Below, piece after piece: positions 53,950 to 61,875 of a DNA stretch of 64,000 nt. The DNA is taken from assembly GCF_025997915.1 (NCBI RefSeq), contig NZ_AP026677.1:1116001-1180000 (forward strand), read 5' to 3'. Numbering within the stretch: the stretch's first letter is position 1; the number at the start of each line of letters is the position of its first letter. This stretch comes from Aquiluna sp. KACHI24 (GTDB taxonomy: Bacteria; Actinomycetota; Actinomycetes; Actinomycetales; Microbacteriaceae). The notes under the pieces were generated by a model, which was not told where the DNA came from, did no database searches, and saw nothing but the letters and a program-made list of their open reading frames with translations. The translations under genes were made by a program, and so were the position numbers.

Positions 53950-55220
53950 TGAACTTCTTCCTGAGCCAGCGGTTTTCTCAGATCAGGCAGAGTCCAGGGC
54001 CTAACTATGAAGATCAGACTCAGCACCGACAGAGCAAAGAAGCTGAATATCAGAAGCCCAACATCAAAGGTTGAGGTGACACTCAAGCCGGCATAAACCA
54101 TGCTCATGATCGAGGTCATCGTGAAGTTGGTCACGCCCATAAGTGAAGCTGCCGTGCCAGCCTCCGAACCGTGGTTCAAAAGTGCCAGCGTTGGGATTCC
54201 AGTAGCGGGAGCTCCGAAGAAGAAGACCAAGATAAAGAACCCGATTTCGGCAATCAAGATGCTGCTACCCGCGGTAAACATCAAATACAAACCTGCAAGC
54301 GCGCCAGCTGCCGAATAAACCACCAGCATCCACTGTGCCTTGAAGTACTTAGCCATAATCCCGCCGAACTGAACTCCGAGCCAGAGCGCTGCGGAGTTCA
54401 CAGCAAACCAAATACCGAACTCACCCGGGGATAACTCAAAGGTCTCTTGGTAGAGGTAGGAAACCGTGTTCAGATATCCAAAGAGTGCACTCAGTTGCAA
54501 CGCGCTAACTAGCAGCAGTCCGACGTAGGCACGGTCCTTCAAAACCGACACATAGCCGCGGGCAAGGCCAATTGGGGTGCTGGAGCGACGCTGGGCCTTG
54601 GGGAGAGTTTCAACTAGGAAGAAGGTCGAGGCAATAGCAAGTGCCAGACCAAAAAAGCCAAAGGTCAAAAATATCGATTGCCAGGGGAAGACAGAGACCA
54701 ATTGTGATCCCACAATCGGGCCAATGATCGGGGAAAGCCCCTGAATCAAGAACACCCGAGAGAGCATCTTGAGCATGGGTTGACCGCGGAACAAATCTCG
54801 AACCACGGCTCGCGAGACCACATCAGCGCTCGCTGCAAAGAATCCCATCGTGAAGCGCAGAACTAGGAAGTAACCAATTTCCTTCACAAAAAACAGTGCA
54901 ATCGCGCTAGCCGCAAAGCCAAACATGGCCATGAGTAGGAGCGGCCTGCGACCAAAGGCGTCCGACATTGGGCCCGCAACCAGCTGGCCAAAGGCCAAAC
55001 CAATAGTCACTCCAGCCAGAGATGCCTGGACGGTGCCATTGGGAACCCCAAAGAACTCACCAATCTGCGGGAACGCAGGTAGATAGGGGTCGATTGTGTA
55101 GGGGATGAGACTGATTGAAAAGGCGACGATGAAGATGTAGGTGATAAGCATTCGACGATTTAGTTGATCGCCGGAATCTATAACCCGACCTCCTGGAGTA
55201 AGTCGGAAAGTAAGAGCCAC
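53946..55220 (-). CDS. MFS transporter, Bcr/CflA-type drug exporter
   Basis: A 424-aa protein with twelve hydrophobic segments. After a hydrophilic lead, helix 1 is ITYIFIVAFSISLIPYTIDPYLPAFPQIGE, with the DxYLPAFP signature of the Bcr/CflA branch. The loop GPMSDAFGRRPLLLMAMFGF is the conserved MFS motif A. It likely exports small hydrophobic compounds. The GTG at 55220 lies 2 bases after the efeB stop and has no ribosome site, so translation is probably coupled; a later start near residue 24 is possible. Confidence 0.88.
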   Translation of the reverse strand: MALTFRLTPGGRVIDSGDQLNRRMLITYIFIVAFSISLIPYTIDPYLPAFPQIGEFFGVPNGTVQASLAGVTIGLAFGQLVAGPMSDAFGRRPLLLMAMFGFAASAIALFFVKEIGYFLVLRFTMGFFAASADVVSRAVVRDLFRGQPMLKMLSRVFLIQGLSPIIGPIVGSQLVSVFPWQSIFLTFGFFGLALAIASTFFLVETLPKAQRRSSTPIGLARGYVSVLKDRAYVGLLLVSALQLSALFGYLNTVSYLYQETFELSPGEFGIWFAVNSAALWLGVQFGGIMAKYFKAQWMLVVYSAAGALAGLYLMFTAGSSILIAEIGFFILVFFFGAPATGIPTLALLNHGSEAGTAASLMGVTNFTMTSIMSMVYAGLSVTSTFDVGLLIFSFFALSVLSLIFIVRPWTLPDLRKPLAQEEVH

Positions 55221-55222
55221 GG

Positions 55223-56407
55223 CTAGAAGAATAGTCGCTGGGCGATGACCTCACCCGGGCGCACGCCGCCCGCTACGGCAAACACTGCCGAACCAATCGG
55301 CAAAGTCCACTTATTTAGAAGGTCAACCTCGGCCAAACGGTTTTGAATCGGGATGAACTGGTTTTGCATGTTGGCTTGATAGGCAGCCCATAGCAGCCCA
55401 ACATCCAAAGACCCCTGAGCATTGAAACCTGCCTCATAGGAGAAAGGTCTTCTAAAGATCCGCTCCCCCTCACGCTCGGGAGCAGCTCGGCGAATGTGAG
55501 CGAAATCTGGGATGACCTTTAAACCATTCGGGTGCCTGGCGGCTAGGTCGGGGATATCTGATTCACGCTCTCCCGTGAGCGGAGCTCCGTTTGATAGTCG
55601 TCTACCGATTACCTCTTCTTTTGAGGGTGTGCCGAGCTGATCCCAGGTATCAAGCTGCATGGCTATGCGTCTGAAGACCAGCTGAGTGCCACCAATCGCC
55701 CACTCAGGCCCATCGCTGATCCAAACCACGTTGTCAAAGTCCTCGGTGCCGAACTTTGGATTAGCGGTGCCATCAATTTGACCCATCAGGTTTCGGTGAG
55801 TAACACCCGCAGGAACCATGCCCGGGGTGTGAGCAAAACCGGACTGGGTCCACCGCACATTGGCAAATGGCATGCTGTCACGTACCAAACCGCGGGCGCC
55901 GTGGCTAAGAACCACCGGGTCATCAGCAGCCACGTGGATCAGTACATCTCCTCCGGAGAACTCTGGTTTGAGCTGATCGATCTTGAATTTTGGCAGCTCG
56001 CCAAAACCAATCGGCATCTGATCTTCTAGGCCGAGCTTTCTAAAAAGATTCGGGCCAAAACCAACATAGGCGGAGAACCTAGCTGCACCCAACGCCAACT
56101 CTGGCGATGGGTCAGCCAACACCGGATCACCTTGACTGAGCCTTGAGATGTCATCGGTTATCAAGCTCATCCAACGCAGCATGGCGGCTTTATCAACACT
56201 TGGCTTTAGGTCAAATGCGATGAAACTGGTGACCGCTTGGAGGTCTGCCTCGATACCCATCTGGTGTGGGCCGTAAAACTCAAGTGCCCGTTTTGCGGTC
56301 TGGGTCTCGGCACTTGCCGCCGAGGCAAAGGCGGTTACGCCAGAGGCTAGACCGGCAGCCGCAGCGGATGCTGCGGTGCCAGCTAGAAAACCTCTGCGGG
56401 TGACCAT
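55223..56407 (-). CDS. efeB: Dyp-type peroxidase, EfeB-like, Tat-exported
   Basis: A 394-aa haem peroxidase with a twin-arginine signal (TRRGFLAGTAASAAAAG, cleaved near AASA). The DyP signature GQIDGTANPKFG carries the distal Asp, and PDFAHIRRAAPE holds the proximal haem His. EfeB takes part in iron uptake with EfeU/EfeO or acts as a secreted peroxidase. No efeU or efeO gene is adjacent here, so the iron-import role is uncertain. It lies 3 bases after the PCu(A)C lipoprotein gene, in one operon. Confidence 0.92.
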   Translation of the reverse strand: MVTRRGFLAGTAASAAAAGLASGVTAFASAASAETQTAKRALEFYGPHQMGIEADLQAVTSFIAFDLKPSVDKAAMLRWMSLITDDISRLSQGDPVLADPSPELALGAARFSAYVGFGPNLFRKLGLEDQMPIGFGELPKFKIDQLKPEFSGGDVLIHVAADDPVVLSHGARGLVRDSMPFANVRWTQSGFAHTPGMVPAGVTHRNLMGQIDGTANPKFGTEDFDNVVWISDGPEWAIGGTQLVFRRIAMQLDTWDQLGTPSKEEVIGRRLSNGAPLTGERESDIPDLAARHPNGLKVIPDFAHIRRAAPEREGERIFRRPFSYEAGFNAQGSLDVGLLWAAYQANMQNQFIPIQNRLAEVDLLNKWTLPIGSAVFAVAGGVRPGEVIAQRLFF

Positions 56408-56410
56408 TTA

Positions 56411-56887
56411 TTAGTGATCCATGCCTTCTGTGTGGTACTCCTCATCGCCACCTTCGGCTGGCTTTGCCACCACGCCTTCCAAAGTGACATCTTCTGTACC
56501 TTCAAAATCCAGGGTAACGCTGATTTGACTACCGGGTTCCACGGCTCCAGTGAGCTCCAGGAGCATGAGGTGGTTGCCACCTGGTTCAAGCACCACACTC
56601 TGCCCCGCTGGGATAACTAGGCCGCCATCGATTTTTTGCATCTTCATGGCACCGTCAATCATCGCCATCTCGTGCACCTCAACCTTGCCAGCGACATCGG
56701 TCAAACCACCGACCAAGGTGATCTCCTTGCTTGAGTTGTTTGTGATGGTGCCGTAAACGGCTGTCATGCCACCAACCATGCTCATCTCGGAGCTCTTCAC
56801 CCAGAAGTCAGAAACTGAAACATCTGGGGTCTGGGTGCAGCCGGTCAAAACCAAGGCGGCGGAGAGCAAAATTCCGAGCTTTTTCAT
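56411..56887 (-). CDS. PCu(A)C-type copper chaperone lipoprotein
   Basis: A 158-aa exported lipoprotein (signal with lipobox VLTGC near residue 16). The PCu(A)C copper-binding motif is complete: VEVHEMAMIDGAMKMQKI followed by NHLMLLELTG (HxM...HxM spacing), which carries Cu(I) to the CuA site of cytochrome oxidase in the family. A His/Glu-rich tail (EEYHTEGMDH) may bind further metal. First gene of a unit with efeB, MFS and GNAT genes. Confidence 0.9.
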   Translation of the reverse strand: MKKLGILLSAALVLTGCTQTPDVSVSDFWVKSSEMSMVGGMTAVYGTITNNSSKEITLVGGLTDVAGKVEVHEMAMIDGAMKMQKIDGGLVIPAGQSVVLEPGGNHLMLLELTGAVEPGSQISVTLDFEGTEDVTLEGVVAKPAEGGDEEYHTEGMDH

Positions 56888-57052
56888 AACGATTCCGATC
56901 TTTGTCAGAGGGTCAAAAGAGAATTTTGTGGCCCTCAGAGCACTAATTCTACAACTAGTAGAAATAACTTTTTGGACATTTTGGGTGAATCTCTACGACA
57001 CGCCTAAAGATCAGACGCCTTAAAGTTCAAGTTGTGGGTTAATGTTCGAGCA

Positions 57053-57068
57053 ACAACTAAATAAGTGA
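57053..57068. promoter_or_regulatory. NrdR box 1 (upstream, weaker)
   Basis: ACAACTAAATAAGTGA resembles the NrdR consensus (ACAC-WATATATW-GTGT) in its outer arms. It lies 32 bases from box 2, about three helical turns, the spacing usual for NrdR pairs. Confidence 0.6.
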
Positions 57069-57084
57069 ATTTTTTCGACACGAG

Positions 57085-57100
57085 ACACTAGATGTAGTGG
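57085..57100. promoter_or_regulatory. NrdR box 2 (downstream, strong)
   Basis: ACACTAGATGTAGTGG is a near-perfect NrdR box. It lies just upstream of the -10-like TAGGGT at 57109-57114 and covers the -35 region, so ATP/dATP-bound NrdR would repress nrdHIEF. The nrdR gene itself is not in the window. Confidence 0.75.
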
Positions 57101-57200
57101 TTAAGTGCTAGGGTAGTAAATCCGCTCAAAGCGACAAATTTCACAAAAATTCATCAAAAACCGGGGGTTTTACCCCCAACCGAAACAGGAGGAGACACCA

Positions 57201-57425
57201 ATGGCGGTGACCGTTTACACGCTCCCAGCGTGTGTACAGTGCGACAGCACTAAGCGCATGCTGCAGCGCAACCAGATCGAGTTCGAAGTGGTTGACATGA
57301 GCCAGGATCCAGTAGCGCTCGAAATGGTCAAGACCATGGGTTACACCGCTGCTCCTGTAGTCGTTGCCGGTGATGAGCACTGGAGCGGCTTCCGAATGGA
57401 CAAGATTCAAGCCCTAAGCGCCTAA
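57201..57425 (+). CDS. nrdH: NrdH redoxin (glutaredoxin-like)
   Basis: A 74-aa thioredoxin-fold protein that reduces class Ib ribonucleotide reductase. The redox centre is CVQCDSTKR (CxxC), and the C-terminal half has the [11 protein letters not shown] cis-Pro region and [10 protein letters not shown], the NrdH signature. First gene of nrdHIEF, with a strong ribosome site (GGAGGAG). Confidence 0.95.
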   Translation: MAVTVYTLPACVQCDSTKRMLQRNQIEFEVVDMSQDPVALEMVKTMGYTAAPVVVAGDEHWSGFRMDKIQALSA

Positions 57426-57430
57426 GTGAT

Positions 57431-57847
57431 GTGCCCGAGATGTTCGATTTGGTTTACTTCTCGAGCGTCTCTGAAAACACCAAGCGCTTCGTGGACAAAC
57501 TTGGCGGCCATGCAGTTCGGATCCCACTAAAGACCGAAGAAGCAGCTCAGTTTGTTCACCCCAAGGACAGCGTCCTGATAGTCCCCACCTACGGCGGCGG
57601 AAACGATGGATCGACTGTTCCAAAACAGGTAATCAAATACCTGAACAATCCGGACAACCGGAAACACATCAAAGCGGTAATCGCGGGGGGAAACACCAAT
57701 TTCGGTGAGCACTTCTGTAGAGCGGGCGACATAGTCGCCCAAAAGCTCGGGGTTCCGGTGCTCTATCGCTTTGAAATCACTGGAACACCAGAAGATGTAG
57801 TCGAAGTCAAAGAAAGGCTGGCCAAGCTGTGGCAAACCAACTCGTAG
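57431..57847 (+). CDS. nrdI: Class Ib ribonucleotide reductase flavodoxin NrdI
   Basis: A 138-aa flavodoxin that supplies the oxidant to assemble the Mn(III)2-tyrosyl radical of NrdF. FMN-binding loops: [19 protein letters not shown] (residues 7-25) and [18 protein letters not shown]; the C-terminal [19 protein letters not shown] region is conserved. GTG 57431 gives MPEMFDL; the ATG at 57440 is an alternative. It overlaps nrdE by 19 bases. Confidence 0.95.
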   Translation: MPEMFDLVYFSSVSENTKRFVDKLGGHAVRIPLKTEEAAQFVHPKDSVLIVPTYGGGNDGSTVPKQVIKYLNNPDNRKHIKAVIAGGNTNFGEHFCRAGDIVAQKLGVPVLYRFEITGTPEDVVEVKERLAKLWQTNS

Positions 57848-60006
57848 AAATTGCAGACGACCAGGGAAACCTGACCGGTAAGACCAGCATTGAGTCAGCA
57901 CTGAGCTACCAAGACCTCAACGCCATGATCAACCTGTGGGGTGAGGACCAGAAACTACAGCTAGAGAAGGACAAGCTTGCGGTTCGCAAGTACTTCCTGG
58001 ACCACGTCAACCAGAACACCGTCTTCTTCCACAGCCTCAAGGAGCGCTTGGACTACCTAGTAGAGAACGAGTACTACGAGAAGGAAATTCTTGACCAGTA
58101 CTCTTTCGAGTTCATCCAGCAGCTTGAGGATTTGGCCTACTCCAAAAAGTTCCGCTTCGAGGCCTTCATGGGTGCCTACAAGTTCTACACCGGCTACGCA
58201 CTAAAGACTTTCGATGGCACTCGCTACCTTGAGCGTTTCGAGGACCGCGTTGTAATGGTTGCGCTGACCCTGGCAGCTGGCGATGAGGCGATGGCCACTC
58301 ACCTGGTTGAAGAGATCATCTCCGGTCGCTTCCAGCCAGCCACCCCGACTTTCCTAAACTGCGGCAAGAAGCAGCGCGGAGAGTTTGTCTCCTGCTTCCT
58401 GCTTCGTATCGAAGACAACATGGAGTCGATCTCCCGCGGTATCAACTCAGCGCTGCAGCTTTCAAAGCGCGGTGGCGGTGTTGCGCTGAGCCTTTCCAAC
58501 ATTCGTGAATACGGCGCACCAATCAAGAAGATTGAGGGCCAGTCCTCCGGAATCATCCCAGTTATGAAGCTTCTAGAGGACAGCTTCTCCTACGCCAACC
58601 AGCTAGGTGCTCGTCAGGGTGCCGGTGCCGTTTACCTAAACGCTCACCACCCAGACATCATGCGATTCCTGGACACCAAGCGCGAGAACGCCGACGAGAA
58701 GATTCGTATCAAGACCCTATCTATCGGTGTTGTAGTGCCAGACATCACCCTGGAGCTAGCCAAGAACGGCGAGGACATGTACCTGTTCTCCCCATACGAT
58801 GTCGAGAAGGTTTACGGCATCCCATTTGGCGACATCTCGGTTACCGAGAAGTACGCAGAGATGGTTGATGACCCTCGAATTCGCAAGTCCAAGATCAAGG
58901 CTCGTGAGCTATTCGAGCGAATCGCAGAGCTGCAGTTCGAGTCCGGTTACCCATACGTCATGTACGAGGACACCGTAAACAAGGCCAACCCAATCCAGGG
59001 CCGCATCAACATGTCAAACCTATGCTCCGAGATTCTGCAGGTGAACACTCCAACCACCTACAACGCAGACCTCTCCTACGACCAGATCGGTAAGGACATC
59101 TCCTGCAACCTGGGCTCAATGAACATCGCTATGGCAATGGATGGTCCAGACTTTGGTGCCACAGTTGAGACCGCAATCCGTGCCTTGACCGCCGTCTCTG
59201 ACATGTCAAACATCGAGAGCGTGCGTTCAATCTCGGACGGCAACCACAAGAGCCACGCAATTGGTCTTGGTCAGATGAACCTGCACGGCTACCTCGCACG
59301 CGAGAAGGTCCACTACGGCTCGGAGGAGTCAATCGACTTCACCAACATGTACTTCTACACCGTGGTCTACCACGCCATCAAGGCATCAAACAAGATCGCC
59401 ATTGAGCGAAAGAGCCACTTCCACAACTTCGAAAACTCGAAGTATGCAACCGGTGAGTACTTCGACAAGTACACCGACCAGGTCTGGGCTCCAGCGACTG
59501 AGAAGGTCAAGGAGCTATTTGCTCGCAGCGGTGTTCAGATTCCTACCCAGGAAGACTGGAAGGAGCTGAAGGCTTCGGTCATGAAGCACGGCATCTACAA
59601 CCAGAACCTGCAGGCGGTGCCACCAACCGGTTCCATCTCCTACATCAACAACTCGACCAGCTCGATCCACCCAATCGCATCTCGCATCGAGGTTCGCAAG
59701 GAAGGAAAGCTTGGTCGTGTTTACTACCCAGCCCCATTCCTATCCGAGGAGACCTGGGAGTACTACGAGGACGCCTACGAGGTTGGACCAGAGAAGATCA
59801 TCGACGTCTACGCCGCTGCAACTCAGCACGTAGACCAGGGTCTATCGCTGACCCTGTTCTTCAAGGACACCGCTACCACCCGTGATGTCAACCGCGCTCA
59901 GATCTACGCATGGCGCAAGGGCATCAAGACCATCTACTACATCAGAATTCGACAGGCTGCACTGGAGGGCACCGAAGTCGAAAACTGCGTCAGCTGCATG
60001 CTGTAA
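57829..60006 (+). CDS. nrdE: Class Ib ribonucleoside-diphosphate reductase alpha subunit
   Basis: A 725-aa catalytic subunit that reduces ribonucleoside diphosphates to deoxy forms. The active-site Cys positions are in [12 protein letters not shown], in NLCSEILQ, and in the C-terminal redox tail ENCVSCML. Substrate-binding loops NLRGG-like ([23 protein letters not shown]) are present. The short N-terminus without an ATP-cone is the class Ib pattern. GTG 57829 lies inside the end of nrdI; a dATP-sensing domain is absent, so control rests on NrdR. Confidence 0.96.
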   Translation: MANQLVEIADDQGNLTGKTSIESALSYQDLNAMINLWGEDQKLQLEKDKLAVRKYFLDHVNQNTVFFHSLKERLDYLVENEYYEKEILDQYSFEFIQQLEDLAYSKKFRFEAFMGAYKFYTGYALKTFDGTRYLERFEDRVVMVALTLAAGDEAMATHLVEEIISGRFQPATPTFLNCGKKQRGEFVSCFLLRIEDNMESISRGINSALQLSKRGGGVALSLSNIREYGAPIKKIEGQSSGIIPVMKLLEDSFSYANQLGARQGAGAVYLNAHHPDIMRFLDTKRENADEKIRIKTLSIGVVVPDITLELAKNGEDMYLFSPYDVEKVYGIPFGDISVTEKYAEMVDDPRIRKSKIKARELFERIAELQFESGYPYVMYEDTVNKANPIQGRINMSNLCSEILQVNTPTTYNADLSYDQIGKDISCNLGSMNIAMAMDGPDFGATVETAIRALTAVSDMSNIESVRSISDGNHKSHAIGLGQMNLHGYLAREKVHYGSEESIDFTNMYFYTVVYHAIKASNKIAIERKSHFHNFENSKYATGEYFDKYTDQVWAPATEKVKELFARSGVQIPTQEDWKELKASVMKHGIYNQNLQAVPPTGSISYINNSTSSIHPIASRIEVRKEGKLGRVYYPAPFLSEETWEYYEDAYEVGPEKIIDVYAAATQHVDQGLSLTLFFKDTATTRDVNRAQIYAWRKGIKTIYYIRIRQAALEGTEVENCVSCML

Positions 60007-60987
<981 letters not shown>

Positions 60988-60998
60988 GTCAATAACTG

Positions 60999-61033
60999 AA
61001 AATGCCGGGCGATGAAAATTGCCCGGCATTTTT
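60999..61033 (+). terminator. nrdHIEF terminator
   Basis: Stem AAAATGCCGGGC / GCCCGGCATTTTT (12 bp) around a 10-base loop, followed by a T run. It lies 12 bases after nrdF. Confidence 0.92.
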
Positions 61034-61050
61034 ATCCCCAAGAAAGGTAG

Positions 61051-61875
61051 GTGTCGGTGGATAGCGCACTACTGCTTGCCTTCTTGGTTACCTTAGGGGC
61101 GGGTCTAGCCACTGGAATTGGCTCAACGATTGCCTTTTTGAGCAAGACGACCAATAAGTCTTTTTTTGCGCTCTCGATGGGCTTCTCTGCCGGAGTCATG
61201 ATCTACCTGAGCTTCGCGGAGATCCTGCCCAAGGCCACTGGCTACATCGCATCTGAGTCAAACGATATTCAGGCCTCCGCCCTGGCTGCGGGTTCACTGA
61301 TTGCGGGCATGGTCTTGATGGCAATCATCGATGCCTTTGTGCCATCGGGCGCGAATCCGCACGAGAACACCGATGTCGAGCTAATGACCACGGGTGAAAT
61401 CAGACAGGTTCCTGAGCAAAAACGTCTGATGCAAATCGGTGTCTTCATCGCTCTGGCAATTGCGATCCATAACTTCCCAGAGGGTCTAGCAACTTTTCTG
61501 CTGGTGCTGGATGATCCTCAGGTTGGCATCGCGCTGGCGATTGCCGTCGCGATGCACAACATACCTGAAGGTATCGCTGTTTCAGTCCCCGTTTACTACG
61601 CGACCAAATCCAAGATCAAGGCCTTTCGTCTCAGCTTCCTCTCCGGCTTAGCTGAACCCGCGGGTGCTGTGATTGGCTACCTGCTACTAGCCCAATTCCT
61701 GAGCGATTTCGTACTTGGCATCATCTTTGCCATGGTGGCTGGCGTCATGGTTTTCCTGGCCATCGACACCCTATTGCCAACCGCAAGAAACTCTTCTCGC
61801 GGTCACCTAACCGTGTATGGAGTGATGGCTGGAATGAGCGTTATGGCGCTCAGCCTTGTATTGCTAAGGCTCTAG
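61051..61875 (+). CDS. ZIP-family metal transporter (ZupT-like)
   Basis: A 274-aa, eight-helix inner-membrane protein that imports Zn2+ or other divalent metals. The metal-binding helices carry HNFPEGLATF (near residue 145) and MHNIPEGIAVSVP (near 170), the two hallmark HNxPEG motifs of ZupT. A cytoplasmic loop (NPHENTDVELMTTGEIRQ) precedes them. GTG 61051 is used; GTG 61057 is an alternative. It overlaps the convergent surface-protein gene by 4 bases. Confidence 0.92.
   Translation: MSVDSALLLAFLVTLGAGLATGIGSTIAFLSKTTNKSFFALSMGFSAGVMIYLSFAEILPKATGYIASESNDIQASALAAGSLIAGMVLMAIIDAFVPSGANPHENTDVELMTTGEIRQVPEQKRLMQIGVFIALAIAIHNFPEGLATFLLVLDDPQVGIALAIAVAMHNIPEGIAVSVPVYYATKSKIKAFRLSFLSGLAEPAGAVIGYLLLAQFLSDFVLGIIFAMVAGVMVFLAIDTLLPTARNSSRGHLTVYGVMAGMSVMALSLVLLRL

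Larger units (their letters stand above)
56888..57200 (+). promoter_or_regulatory. AT-rich gene-free stretch holding the nrdHIEF control region
   Basis: This 313-base gap separates the PCu(A)C gene (minus) from nrdH (plus). No ORF of note was seen. Its right half contains two NrdR-box-like sites, a -10-like TAGGGT (57109-57114) and, just before nrdH, a purine-rich ribosome site (CAGGAGGAG). The left part (about 56890-57040) shows only AT-rich sequence with no clear structure. Confidence 0.7.
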
